A stretch of DNA of 64,000 bases from Blasia pusilla (GCA_050084515.1 CM114271.1:47864001-47928000), one strand, 5' to 3'; counted from the first letter of the stretch, positions 36,401-48,092 are shown. Numbers and translations: made by a program. The notes: generated by a model from the letters alone, not told the origin.

Positions 36401-37240
36401 CCATCAACTGAAGAAGAACCTACATCATCTGTTTCCTTGAGCAGAGCAACAACCCTACCAGGTGAGTGAAAGCGTTCGATTTCTCCCTGCACAAATGTGT
36501 GGTTTAATGATAGTTTTCAGTGTAGAAGCGAGTTCTAATGAAAAGTTCCTGCTCTAGGAAACTTTTATGCAACTACAACCAGATTCCATGACAGCTTCCA
36601 GGATGACAGGGAAAATGGTTTTAGAACTAGAGTTTAAGATCGATAATTTTATCCAATTCCACCTATTGACAACTAGGAAGAGAACGGATTGAAACTTCTG
36701 ACACTCCCTAGCAGTGCAAGAAGTGGCACATCAACTGATCAAGGTTTTATTTGCTCTTCAGGAATGGCAGCGTCAGCTGGAAGCAAGCGGAGACGGAAGG
36801 ACCCCAAGGATGAAGCTGCCCAAGTAGAGTCTGTTAATAGTATCGCTCAACTCCTTGCAGATATGCCTAGTCCACTCTCTTGTAAGAGAGCACGTTCAAA
36901 TAGGAGCTTAGTGGAAGTACATGACCCTATGGAAGAAGTTCTTGATATGGAACACGCACAACAAGGAACTTGGGAGCGGCAGGACCAGTCAAATTTTATT
37001 GATCATGAGATGTCATCTGGAAGCATACAAGGATCTCCTGTCATTAGCAATCGAGTAGGTAATTGTGAAGTGTATTCAGCCCTTCAATGGCAATCATGGT
37101 CCAAGTACGAGGCCAGGGGATCACCAGGGGCAATGAGTGCAAATCAACCCCTTTGTGCCAGTCCTCATGCACAGGAGGCCCTCAACTGTGTCATAAAGCA
37201 TCCATCACTCACAGTGGTTTCGCATATGCCCTATTTTTGA
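33460..37240 (+). CDS. AAR3: AAR3-like DCN1-domain protein (cullin neddylation co-factor type), 9 exons
   Basis: Exons: 33460-33577, 34101-34188, 34551-34602, 34745-34823, 35037-35119, 35776-35872, 36042-36087, 36331-36461, 36762-37240. Phases agree throughout and give 390 aa. The DCN1 (DUF298/PONY) core is unmistakable: FYRFVFFMCRERGQKSI, AWRLSLTGRFRLLDQWCAFV, SEDTWRQVLEFSRSVHEDL, then YDPEGAWPVLVDEFVDNMYR. After it come a Cys-rich patch (CPSCAS ... CECG), a basic KRRRK stretch (possible nuclear signal) and a low-complexity tail. This matches the plant AAR3 (antiauxin-resistant 3) subgroup, whose DCN1 domain promotes NEDD8 attachment to cullins and affects auxin-analogue response; the tail is longer than in Arabidopsis (about 295 aa). 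The first exon is the least certain part; internal ATGs at MPFSRF or MWDMY could be the start. Confidence 0.88.
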
Positions 37241-38417
37241 TAAAAATCTTATTCTCCCCAAGATTCATTAAAATTAGCCACAAATTTTTAGATTTCCCAC
37301 AGTCCACAGTAGAGGTGCATGTAATGCACATCATTGGTACATCTTAATGTATCATGAGCACAAATTATGAAAGCAAAGCTGTCATAAGAAATCTCTCAGG
37401 GTGTAGCACTCTTGAATTCTGGCACATTCACGTGCCTAAGGCAGCACTTTTTCACAATTTTGTAACTCTTGTATCATTGAGTATGTGTAAGGGGAATTCC
37501 TGCTCGGGCATTGCCAGTTCAATGCAAGTTTGGAGAGGCCATATTTTTCGCTGCATACAACACAATTCCCTCCTGATGGGTCTCCTACTGTGCCACTCTG
37601 GATAGAGCTGATGAATCCGAGTTCACACGGATCCGTCCATATTTAAGTTTTCAAAAGATTTTCTGGTTGAGGGTCATGTTGCCGCTACAATAGACACATA
37701 TACATTGGCAGAATTATTGAAGTGGAGTCGGCACATTTGGCAATTGTAGGAACTAATTGCCAGGATCAGGCTGCCAAGGTCAGCTATGTAATGAGGTATG
37801 ATTGTGTCTCGAGTGTTTCTACTTATCTTTAGGGTATCCTGTCCACGACGTACTGAGTTGGATCATGAATTCCTGTACCAGGCACGGTTCATGTCCTAAT
37901 CCCTCTGTGTACAATCCCTTTTCCTTTCCTGCTCTGTCTTCCATCGCCCTTCAATGCCGAGAACATAACTTCCAACGTGGCATCTCCTCCAATTCTGTTT
38001 TGGCGTCTTCAGGGATACCTTAGTTCACAAGAAATCCCGTCCTTCCTGGGAGTCGCAGTCCGCAATGAGAGGGCACGATGTAGCCAAACAGCCAGCTGTC
38101 CCTGATGTCGGCTGAAGGATGTACTAGTTAGAGTGCTCGTGCCATGCACAGGCATAGATTGAGTGTGATAATTTTTCACGTTATGGGGACTCTCGGCAGA
38201 GGCCCCGAATGTTGTCACTCACCGTAGAGTTGAGGGGGAAAACCGGAGTTTAAAATTGCGATGGAGATGTGGATTTGCAACTTCCCTTTACAGCAATGGT
38301 CTCTCGATTTATGCCAAGAGTTGGATGATACCCAACTGTGGCTTGATGGCTGCCAAGTTTAGTCCGTTCGGCGACCACAAGAGCAACGTGCCAAATTTGA
38401 TGCAAGAGTTGTGGAAT
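37241..38417. other. 3' flank of the AAR3-like gene, no further gene
   Basis: This probably contains the 3' UTR. Short open frames (37354-37605, 37802-38023) have no recognisable content. The LINE fragment begins at its right edge. Confidence 0.4.
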
Positions 38418-39968
38418 GGGTAATTATTGTACTCATTAAGTAGTGCCTGTCGTAGCCTTGCGACCATAGACCCCGCGCCCTGGTTGGACGGTGCTTGAGA
38501 CTGGGATGGGTGTAGAGAGAGAAGCAAGTGAAGAAGGTACCATATGAGAGGAGGGAGACACTCTCATATAGTGTGAGTGCTGACCAAACAACGTGTTTGT
38601 GCGGAGCTTCCAAGTGTCAACCAAGAAACTCTTCACCACACCATCTACTTTACCTGATTGGGATCCCCAATAGACATTACTTACGGTCAGCAGCTTTGGG
38701 CAATGAATCAAGCCCTCATGAATGTGTTGAACAATTCTGGTGCTACCGACTTAGCAATATCAAAGATAAGCTCTTGCTCTGTGAGTTGTGAATTTTTGCG
38801 CAGAGACCAAGTAATGACTAGAGGTTTCATCCCCATCGTCACACAAGGCGCAAGAGTTTAGTTGTGTTCCCATCCTGCTTTTCTTATGGGTCAAGGGGAT
38901 TGCTCCCGTTCTGAACTTGAACTTGAGCCGGGTTCCCAAGCAAGGGGTTCCCCATAAATAGTTCTTGATTCGCCTTCTCGGGATATACCGTCAAAAGAGA
39001 GGTCGAGACATTTTCATGGCTTCCTCCATCTTTGTTCTCGCTGTGAGCGTTTGTCCACCGCTTTGGTTATGGTATCCACGAATGCTTTCTCATCTTGCTC
39101 CCACGATTCAGGCCCTGTTGGGAGCTTCAAGCTTGCACAATCTCTTGAACCTTTTTCGCCCAAGATTTGGCACGCTTTTACGGGTTTTTTGGGTCAGGTT
39201 TTCCCCATCACCTCTTTAGGATAGGGATGGGAGTCCATTGTCTCGATTGCCTCCGCCATTTCAACTTGGCAATGTCACGTCTATCCTCCAAGGGTTCCAC
39301 ACCTAGTTCTCGATCTCACACCAACTGGGCTGTTTCGTGATGAGGTTGACATCATACCCAAACGCCTTCAGGTTATGCGACTTCAAGCCTATCCCTTTGT
39401 TTGGTGTTGGCATCCCACACTGCTGCCCCGTATTCCAGCGAGGGACGAATGGTATGCAAAATGACAGAGCGCTTTACTTCTAATGAGATATCCCGGCAGT
39501 GTAGGAATATGGACAGACCGTTCACCTTCTTGTGGCCTTTCTCAGTAGTCTTCTTAATGTGTGCATCCCACATGCAATCTTCCAAGAATTCTATGCCTAG
39601 ATAGGTGTATGTAGCCACACAAGGGATCTCTTGTTCGCCCCAGTACCACTGTTGGTCTTGGTCCTCCTCCTTGCCATTGAAAATCATCACACTGCACTTC
39701 AGTACATTTGCCTCCATGCCCCACATATCACACCAAATTTTGGTTAGGGAGATCATCTCTTGGAGTTTCTCTCCTGTTTCCTCGAGGCCACCAAAGTCAT
39801 CAGCAAACATTAGGGCAACAACAGAGATGTTGCCCACCCGTATGCCTAGTCCACTATCCTCCATTTCTTCCAATAGGGAATTCACGAAAATGTTGAAGAG
39901 AGTGGGGGAGAGCGGGCATCCTTGAGCCACTCCTTGCTTGATGTCGAATGTCCCACTCTTTTGGCCAT
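38418..39968 (-). mobile_element. LINE fragment 1 (5'-truncated non-LTR retrotransposon)
   Basis: Minus frame 39373-39930 (185 aa) carries reverse transcriptase motifs: AQGCPLSPTLFNIFVNSLLE, then VALMFADDFGG (the F/Y-A-D-D site), then CSVMIFNGKEE and YTYLGIEFLEDCMWDAHIKK. Downstream (39300-38430) broken frames encode the C-terminal region seen better in fragment 2, including a Cys/His knuckle. The 5' part (endonuclease, start of RT) is missing, as usual for truncated LINE insertions. It ends with ...CTTAATGAGTAC and a short AT-rich tail near 38420. Confidence 0.8.
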
Positions 39969-40993
39969 GGAATGGGTAGAGAGAGAGAGAGAGAGAGAGT
40001 ACTCATTAAGTAGTGCATGTCATAGCCTTGCGACCATAGACCCCGCGTTTAGGACCATAGACCCTGATTGGACGGTGCGTGAGATTGGGATGGGTGTAGA
40101 GAGAGGAAGAGGTGAAGAAGGTATCATATGAGAGGAGGGAGACACTCTCATATAGTGTGAGTTCTGACCAAACAACGTGTTCGTGCGGAGCTTCAAAGCG
40201 TCAACCAAGAAACTCTTCACCACACCATCTACTTTATCTGATTGGGATCCCCAACAGACATTATTTACCAGTACAGCAGCTTTGGGCAATGAATCAAGGC
40301 TACTGAATGTGTTGAACAATTCTGGTGTTACCAGCTTAGCAATATCAACATATGCTCTTGCTCTGTGTTTTGTGAATTTTGCAGAGGAGACCAAGTAGTG
40401 ACTAGAGGTTTCATCCCCATCGTCACATAAGGCGCAAGATTTTAGTTGTGTTCCCATCTTGCTTTTCTTATGGCTCAAGGGGATTGCCCTCGTCTTGAAC
40501 TTGAACTTGAGCCAGATTCCCAAGCAAGGAGTTCCCCGCAAATAGTTCTTCAATTCTGCCTTCTCAAGATATACCATCAAGAGAGAGAGGTCAGACATTT
40601 TCATGGCTTCCTCCGTGTTGTTCTGTTGTGAGCGTTTACCTAATGCTTTAGTTATGGTATCCACAAATACTTTTTCATCTTGCTCCCGTAGTTCAGGCCC
40701 TACTGGGAGCTTGGATGCTTGCACAACCTCTTGAACCTTTTTTGTCCAAGATTTGGCCTACTTTACGTGTCTTCTTCGGGTCCAAGTTTTCCCCATCACC
40801 TCTTTTACAATCCAGCCATTTCAATGGGAATCCTCCAGGGTTTCCTAGTTTTGATCTCATACCAACTCAGGCTATTTGTGAGGAAGCTGACATCATACCC
40901 CGGAACACCTTCACCTCCACAGCTTCAAACCTGTCCCTTTGTTTGGTGCTCGCATCCTACAATACTACCCCATATTCCAGTGAGGGAGTGGTA
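39969..40993 (-). mobile_element. LINE fragment 2, 3' part (continues at 58363-58581)
   Basis: Open frame 40020-40724 (234 aa) holds the C-terminal region of the LINE protein, with a CALCDDGDETSSHYLVS knuckle-like motif (C-x2-C ... H ... ). Near 40993 the sequence is the middle of the RT (compare fragment 1 near 39430-39450). The match is cut at 40993 by retrotransposon copy B and resumes at 58363 with TATGCAAAATGAC. The 3' tail contains a GA/TC microsatellite (39978-39997). Confidence 0.75.
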
Positions 40994-41470
40994 TGTTATC
41001 TCTTTTGGAGATCGGGAGATCTAGACTTAGGAGGTTGAGGTTGATGATGACTTCTTTGAGGCCCCGGGAAACCTGAGAGAGCAAGTTTCCCCTTCATTTC
41101 GGTTCATTTGGAGCCATACTGAAAAACTTACTTTTAGGTAAATATTATTTTGAGTATATGGTCAACTTTCTATTTTTGGTACGTGGCCCTTGACCTCCTA
41201 CATGAGGTCAAGAGCCAAGGAGATGACTTGGGAGCATAGGTTACCATGGAGAGAGTTTGGGAGAGGGGAGGGGTATCAGAGGGATATATCTGAGAGAGCT
41301 TGAGAGCTCATTCTCTCTTTGTTGAACCTCTTGGCATGAGGCGGCGGAGCTATGGTCTTGGTTGCCTTATGTGTATAACTCAAGCCTCTCATTAGGAGAG
41401 AGGGTTTGGTTTGACTTTGAGAGAGATATGTGAGAACTATGGTGTTGTGAGAGAGATTGGATCATATTTT
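40994..41470 (+). repeat. 5' core repeat (A1) of copy B
   Basis: Starts TGTTATCTCTTTTGGAG directly against LINE sequence and ends GATTGGATCATATTTT, then runs into ACAAAGAGAGAATGAG. Similar to 57717-58233 and to the cores of copies A and D. No S repeat follows it. Confidence 0.8.
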
Positions 41471-42900
41471 ACAAAGAGAGAATGAGTGAGTGAGAAAGCT
41501 TCATGGGGGAGCTCTCTGGTCACTCACTGGTTTTGCAGGTTGCGGATCCGATTCCCCATTCAGCGGTTGATGGGAGAGCTCACTTGTAAGAGCCGCTTAC
41601 TTGTGATGTTTCATTTGCCAATTTTTCGTGTGGAAGAGTGGCACGCGGAAGCGCTGCCCAATTTTTTATAGGGATTGAGTATGGTGGCGGGTTGCCCCAT
41701 GCCGATGCTCTCAAGAGTACCATGTATCTTGCTGATTTGCATTTTTACAATTTTTACATTTTCATTGGGAGAAATTAGCACGGAAGTGCTTCCGAATTTT
41801 GTGTAGGAGAAAGAGACGTTGGGCTTTACAAAAGTCCCCATCAGTTTTTACTGGAATATTCAATTTCAAATATTTTTTAATATTGTTGTACATCTTGAAG
41901 CTATGCATATTGTGCAACAAATGGTGCACAATTTGGAGTTGTGAGCAAAAATTTATGGTCAATCTTGCAAAACTGCCATTGCTAGGCGATTTTTAGGGTT
42001 AAATTGTTCAAACCCTAAACCAGCCGCCATGCCGGCGGCAACCGTCGCCATCATAGTCACCGTCAACGGTCCGCCATCAATGGTAAACTATCACCGTCAC
42101 CATCAATGGTCAACCATCACCGTCCATCGTCATCATAGTTTCATTATCAACCAGTGATGGCGGATGATCTTGGGTTATGGCGTTTGAGTTTTCATTTCAT
42201 GCTGCTATGTTGTGATTGGTAGCGGCTCGACGACGATCGAGTATCGTGGCGTGATGCCTATAGCGACAATGCACCGCCGATTGCCGCCCCGTGCTGCTCA
42301 TGGCCGCACCACATTGTCTCGATCACGGAGCCGCTCCTTCACTAAGGAGCAAAGCGTGTGAATTTCTGATTAAGGAGGGTATGTCGCCAAGTGCCGCACC
42401 CCATTCCCGAGTGTCGTGCCGTTTGTAGCCGTTCCATGCCGCCAGTCCCGCACCGGATTGTTGGACCTGCACCGCACATTGAGGAGGTTTGAGTAGCCTT
42501 AGTATGAGAGGAGTACGACTTGCCGATCGGAGGAGTTGTCTTCACGACAGAGTTGGGGTCAAGATTTGCAGTTGCCGAGCAACGACATCGATATTATTGT
42601 CAGGTTACCGATTCTAGTCTCTCACCTTGCACGAGTGAGGGATTTCTAGGTATTGGGAAGTTATTTGGGATATTGGATTTTTTGCTGATGCTAGGAGCAT
42701 CGATGATGTATGGGTTTAGGGGACATAGACGTGTGTGATATGTCCAAAGTTGAGGATGGTTTGTCGATGAGACGATAGATCAATGATTTGCCGCACCACG
42801 CTGCTTATTGCCACACAACACACGTCTCAATGAGAGAGTGTAGATTGAGTGCCGCATGTTTAGTTTGAGTGATTGAGGGATTATTCGTGAGATTTAGAGT
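41471..42900 (+). other. Leader of copy B (untranslated), with short GT/CA-rich minisatellite
   Basis: No long frame. The segment matches the leaders of copies A and D in part. Around 42040-42160 units like CACCGTCACCATCAATGGT recur; the equivalent of copy D (53510-53625) has ACGGTGGACGGTGGACGG-type repeats. I could not identify a standard tRNA primer-binding site just after the core repeat. Confidence 0.55.
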
Positions 42901-42903
42901 GAT

Positions 42904-44400
42904 CATGTGAGAGGGGCACGAGGGCCATCACGGCATCCTTTCGGGATTTTAAGAGGCGAGGTAGTGGACCTGAGAGTAGCTCCGGAGGGTTTACGCAGAG
43001 TGGTGCGAGGTTTCAAGGGTCTCCACGTGAGAGATCACCTCAATCTCCTTCTGTGTCATCTTCAGACGAGGGAGAGCGTGTAGAGGAGTGTGTTAGTGAT
43101 CCACCGTACACATTGAGTGGTCCTACCAGTTGGGCGTACGAGATGGACGACTGCGGTAGAGGTCTGCGTAGGTTTTCGGGTGTTGTAGGCACTATAGAGC
43201 TACATGACTTCATTGCGGAGTTTAGGAGTTGGTGTGACTCACAGCGGGCTAGGAGCTCTAGAGATTTTAACCCGTTTATAGCATGGAATGGTATGTTCCA
43301 TCATTTAGAGGGAGCGCCCATGGATGATAACCATGAGTTCTCTTATAGATATGCATAGGAGATTCAAGCATGGAAACTCTAGTATGACCCACACAATGTG
43401 TCATGGACGGAGCGGTTCTCAGATGAGGAGGAGGAGTCAGGAGAGGCTACTTCCTCTTCCATTAGTGATGTTTTAGGAGTGGTCACTCACACTGGAGCAG
43501 TTGCACTATCTAGTCGGGTTCGTCCCAGGTTCAACCCTGTGGTTAAGTTCTTCACTCAGTTGAGGGCGAGCTACCAAGGGGTATGGACAGAGAGGTTGCG
43601 GAGCATCCACGACTTTCTGAGGCGCCCGGGTTAGATTTTGCATGAGGCTTACACTCGCTTGCGCCGGTTGATCAACGTCACTCAGGGGATGACAGAGGCT
43701 CAGGCTATCCAATCATGAAACGCGATGCTGGACCGGACCCTGCGGATACAGGTGCAGGAAGGGATGCTTCTTATGAACACCTCCCCTACGATGAGAGATT
43801 TTTTAAGGACGGCCAAGAACATTGAGCGCAACATGGCAGATGAGAGTGTAGCCACTATGGGTTCTGGGTGAGAGCACTCACGATTGTCTGCACCACCAGT
43901 GCAGCAAAGTGGACTCCGAGATAGGTCGACTATGGCACCACGAGCTCACAGAGGATACCAAGAGACCGTGCCACTGAGATCTGTGCCTTCATATGTGGCT
44001 CAGCAGTAGCTGCCTACGATTACTTGTTGGTCATGTGGTGGAGCCCATCATCAGCGTGATTGCACTCGTCAAGGACATGGACGTGTGCCTCAGAATGGCC
44101 GAGGAGATGGTGTTGCACCAAGAGGTTATCAGTATGACTATTGTCAGAGGTATGATCACACACGCTCTAGGTGTTTCAGTTTACATCCGGACCGAGGGCC
44201 AGAGAGGACACCAAAGCGAGTAGCCGGTCTGGGTGGGCTAGAGATCGTGCATCAAGTGGTCCCGTTGGGGGACGAGGAGCTGGAGTTGCCCGACAGGGTG
44301 GTGGAGCTGCTCATGGAGGAGGTAGAGTCCCACCACCTAGATGCATTGAGAAAGGCGCCGGGCGTGAGGTTGGGATGGTTGCTCAGATACAAGTTATGGC
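42904..44400 (+). pseudogene. gag region with zinc knuckles, copy B
   Basis: Frames 43053-43358, 43398-43634 and the segment to 44400 together match the gag of copies A and D. Capsid-like TIELHDFIAEFRSWCDSQ and HLEGAPMDDNHEF are present. A first knuckle CWSCGGAHHQRDC (C-x2-C-x3-H-x4-C) is intact near 44026-44064, and a second (YDYCQRYDHTRSRC) lacks its first Cys. Stops at about 43358 and 43717 and frameshifts break it. Confidence 0.7.
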
Positions 44401-45040
44401 ATTGAGGTTACCCGATGCCCGATCCGTGGCATCGATATCATTGGTTGGATGTGCGGTGTTGCCTAGATGGAGGCCGCCGCAATTATGACGTATGGAGCAA
44501 CCACAGACTTGGATGCACATTGAGGGGAAGCCAGGAAATAGATGAGGCTTCCTCAATCTTTCACGTTTTCCGAGGCGATGAGGACCCCATCGATGGGTCC
44601 TGATCAAAGTTCCTAGAGAGTTGGTGATGTTGTTTGTGTAGGCACGTAGGGCAATGGGAGAAGCAAGTGCGACGACTCCTATTGCTGATGCTAAGGAGGG
44701 GCATATATTGAGCACGTTGTTGGGGGCGGCCATCGTTGTGTACCGCGCTCCTTTATTTTCTGCTTCCGATGTTATGACGTCGGGAGGTACGCCCGCCGAG
44801 GTTTTTCGACTAGCCGCTACGCTATGTGAGCGTGGAGTTGGAGTTTATGCATCATGTTCAGAGGTGATTGCAGAGGAGATGATGGACCTGCCCTTGGAGC
44901 TGATGCTCGGGCCGTCCCTTTCAGATTCAAGGCAGACTGCAGCTGCTAGGATGGCCGAGATGCCCGCTAGATCCGCGATAGAGCCTTCCATGGCTTCTCC
45001 TGGTGTTGTTTTGTTGGATAACCAGGGAGAGATCTTCTAG
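44400..45040 (+). other. Conserved spacer domain between gag and protease, copy B
   Basis: Open frame 44654-45040 (128 aa) has LLGAAIVVYRAPLFSASDV, then GGTPAEVFRLAATLCERGVG, and continues to LLDNQGEIF just before the protease. It aligns with the equivalent segments of copies A and D. No known family is recognised. Confidence 0.5.
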
Positions 45041-45780
45041 TTGGTGAGTCTAGGAGGTAGATCTTTTAGTCCGTAGCGCGTCTTGTTGGATTCATGAAGG
45101 CAATCTCTAATGTTGGGGAAAGCGTCATTTAGAGGATTGGGCTTGACGAGAGCGGATATGGAGCATTGCCCATTCTGGATACAGACATCCTTGGGTGGAG
45201 TGAGTACCACACAGTATATCACCCGACAAGAGGTCGTGGTGGGGATTCACCCGGGACATCCTACAGATGAGTCCCTGGTGCGAGCCAAGGCGATAGTGAT
45301 TGATGCAAAGTCCTACGACGTCTTGGTTGGTGGAGCAGTGTTATACCCGATGGAATTTTCCCTGGATTACTGGGAGGAGGCAGTGTCCTATACACCAAGA
45401 TGGCAGTCAGGTGATGGGCGCCTCAGCTCATTACCCGTTCGATTCACAAGTGCACTAATCGAGCCAAAAGAGATGGCGACCTTAGCACCATTTAGCAGTG
45501 CCATCACTTGGCCTAGTGATTTGATTGAGGGACATGTCCATACAGAGGATACTCTTGTTCTTGACATGTCTAGGGATAGGAGTGTTATGGTAACCGCATC
45601 ATTCCGTGGAGGAGAGGTGCCGTTGTGGGGCTTGAGTGAGGAGCTTCGACGTTTATCTGATGAACATGTGCAAACCGCGTGGAATAAGGCGTTTGCACCA
45701 GAGCATGACGGGTCAGAGGAACCAGAGGTAGCCAAGAGTGCTGCTATGACCCCTTTGTACACCACCTCGATTGTATGGTG
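45040..45780 (+). pseudogene. Aspartic protease and linker, copy B
   Basis: LVSLGGRSF then RVLLDS followed by a stop at 45095-45097, exactly where the Gly of the catalytic DSG should be (Asp codon 45089-45091). From 45110 a 244-aa frame continues through the protease fold (TTQYITRQEVVVGI, VLVGGAVLYPMEFSLDY) and a linker (SDLIEGHVHTEDTLVLDM, GGEVPLWG) that is shared with A and D and leads into the methyltransferase. Confidence 0.72.
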
Positions 45781-46830
45781 CATCCCAACAGAAGGGTATT
45801 CGTGTGCTGGATCTCTTTGGAGGGATCAATACTCGTTTAGCTGATGTTTTGCAGGCAGGAGTACCTATATGTTGAGATTGATAATGTTTTGAGGCGCGCT
45901 TCACTTCACCATGTGGCGTAGTGACTAGTTGTCTACGTTTGCCATTCAGGGTTACCAGAGTTCCCTATCAAAATACATTTCATTATTGGGGGCGCAGGAC
46001 TTGGAGCAGGTGGGATCCCATAGACGTGGTCATTGCTGGTTGGCCAGGTCAGGGCCAGTCAAGTGTTGGATGAGGTAGCGGGTTTTCTGACACTCATTCC
46101 AGGTTGTTTTGGGAGATGATGCGGATCTTATGACATTTTAAGGAGCATTAGCCCCTATCTCCAGCATATATTTTGGAGAATGTGCCAATTTTGGGTGATT
46201 CGAGGCCCGTGTGGTGACGAGTGCACATCAGGTACTCGCATGGATTGGCCCGGAAGTGTTGTCAGATGCGGCGAGTGTAAGTTCTAGAGCACCATGCCCG
46301 CGTCTTTGGTGGACCAACTTGGTACCACATGAGGTATTGTGGAGGGCATATGCGAGAGTGGGGTGCCCCTCTGATTTGTTGGTGGATTCTATATTGGATC
46401 TGGGCCGTCGATCACAGGCAATGAGACACAATGATCAAACGCCGTTGACTGTTGTCAACGGGATTGGCATGCCACGAGCAGCCTTTCCCACATTAGTGAG
46501 TTTTCCCGCTTCCTATGCATTCAAGGAGGCTAGACCTGGCTTGGTTTGGGATGACCAGGTACAGAGGTTGGTGGAGCCCAACGCCGATGAGCAAGAGCGA
46601 GTGATGGGACTCCCCATAGGAGTGACGGCAGTATCGTCACTATCGGAGGCATTACAAGGTCATGTCTTGGGTCAGGCGATAGACTTGAACTACTTGACAT
46701 GGATTTTTAGCTTAGGAGTAGCTAAGCAACATCATTTGAGGATGCAACAGAGCACAAAAGTTGCGTTGATGAGCCCCATGCCTACCGAGACGGTTGAGGC
46801 ACTGACTGGGGGCGAGACCCTAGGAGATTG
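45780..46830 (+). pseudogene. C5-cytosine DNA methyltransferase domain, copy B (catalytic Cys lost)
   Basis: Motif I is GIRVLDLFGGINTRLADVL (DLFGG about 45811-45825). Motif IV reads AGWPGQGQSSVG: the catalytic Cys codon is GGT (46047-46049). Motif VI is AYILENVPILGDS with ENV intact (46176-46184). Motif VIII is PRLWWTNLVPHEV. Motifs IX/X lie in the 206-aa frame 46211-46831: ERVMGLPIGVTAV and GHVLGQAIDLNYLTWIFSLG. The domain is about 340 residues, compact and in canonical motif order, with no visible rearrangement. Frameshifts between motifs I and VI add to the Cys loss. Family role: C5 methylation of cytosine with S-adenosylmethionine. Its position between protease and reverse transcriptase means it would have been part of Pol. 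Confidence 0.82.
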
Positions 46831-47265
46831 ACACACGAGGGGTGATCGATAGAGACACCCTTGGACTTCTAGGGATATTTTGCAGGTACGCCAAGAGATG
46901 ATAGCCACAGCATCGAGCATGGTTCCGGGTACTGCAGGTGAAGATGAGAGTTCTAATTTCCGAGACGGGGTTGCACCATAGCAACCACTGACATCCGCGC
47001 CAGAGAGTCCTACCGTAGTCACGATGGAGACTTGGGAGCCAGATATGGGCCCTAAGTTGACAGGAGGAGAGCGGCGTCGCAAACACCAGTTCCTTAGGAG
47101 TTATAGGAGTTGTTTTGCATTTAGTATGCATGATTTGGGTACGCTGAAGGGTTGAGGGATCCGCATTGAGTTTTCAAGTGACACGCCGATCTTTCGACGA
47201 TCCTATAGGTACAGTGACATGGAGAGGGCTTTGATTCAGAGTTGGAGCTAGGACTTGGTTGGAGT

Positions 47266-47393
47266 TGTTGTGCGCATACACATCACTACACAACATACAT
47301 CGCTGTCACCGAACACACACACAAACACGCACGATCCCATGCTAACTCATGGCATCCGAACAATGAGACAAGAAGTACTAAAATATCTCCAAT
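47266..47393 (-). repeat. Terminal S repeat of copy D
   Basis: In element sense ATTGGAGATATTTTAGTAC ... TGTATGCGCACAACA, ending exactly at the boundary with copy B. Upstream (sense) it is fused directly to a truncated pol, so S marks the true 3' terminus even without the core. Confidence 0.8.
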
Positions 47394-47489
47394 TTACTAA
47401 TATGAAGGTACTCCAAGACTACTCCATCATCATAAATATCTCGGCCACTTTTCATCTCCTCATTGGCATCGGGATCCAAGGACTCTCCA

Positions 47490-48092
47490 CTAGACTTCGC
47501 CATCAAAGTCTCCACTCTGGCTCTCCATAGCCAACATGCCTAAATAGGCTGATGCGTGCCATCCTGGCACTGACTCCTCATCACTCTCTCCATGCCATCG
47601 AGCTCCCGTCGCATCTCGCTGACTTAGGCATGGGTTACGACTCAACCCATCTGCATCTTGGTTGAGCGTCCCAGGTCTATGTACCATCTAAAAATCATAC
47701 TCCTGCAACAATAGAGCCCATCTTGCAAGCTTCCTTGTAAGCTTGTCGGACTCCATCAACCACTGAAGTGGTTGATGCTTAGTGATGATGGTAAAGGGGT
47801 TTCCGAATAAGTAACAATTGAAATGCGCGATAGCCCATACGACAGCCAAGCACTCACACTCATACGAGCTGTACTTCGCCTCTGCAGTGTTGTTTGAGCG
47901 GCTAGTGTAAGCCACCACAAACTCTCTACCCTCATCATCATGTTGGGTGAGCACCGCTCCAAACCCCAACATGCTCCAATCTGTGTGCAACTGGAAAGGA
48001 CACCCCCTAATCGATCTCCTCAAGATGGGCGCAGACGTCAACATGTCCTTGAGCAATTGAAATGCTCGCTCCTGCTCATCCCCCAACGCCAC
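47490..48092 (-). pseudogene. RNase H domain, copy D
   Basis: Frames 47688-48092 and 47490-47687 give FQLHTDWSMLGFGAVLTQHD, then YECECLAVVWAIAHF, then ITKHQPLQWLM and LLQEYDF, then MVHRPGTLNQDADGLSRNPC. The layout is that of the Ty3 RNase H and tether. The third acidic position (SDHQPL in copy A) reads TKHQPL here, and a stop splits the tail. Confidence 0.78.

Larger units (their letters stand above)
40994..47265 (+). mobile_element. Retrotransposon copy B, 5' half (continues 54718-58362)
   Basis: Copy B is a plus-strand element split by the insertion of copy D. The 5' half holds core repeat A1, leader, gag, spacer, protease, methyltransferase and the first codons of the reverse transcriptase region (IRIEFSSDTPIF ... 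DLVG at about 47160-47262). The 3' half resumes at 54718 with ARLVEMSHGEY-type sequence. Together the halves make about 9.9 kb. Flanks ggta (40990-40993) and aata (58363-58366) are an imperfect 4 bp duplication within the LINE. Stops and frameshifts throughout show an old insertion. Confidence 0.82.
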
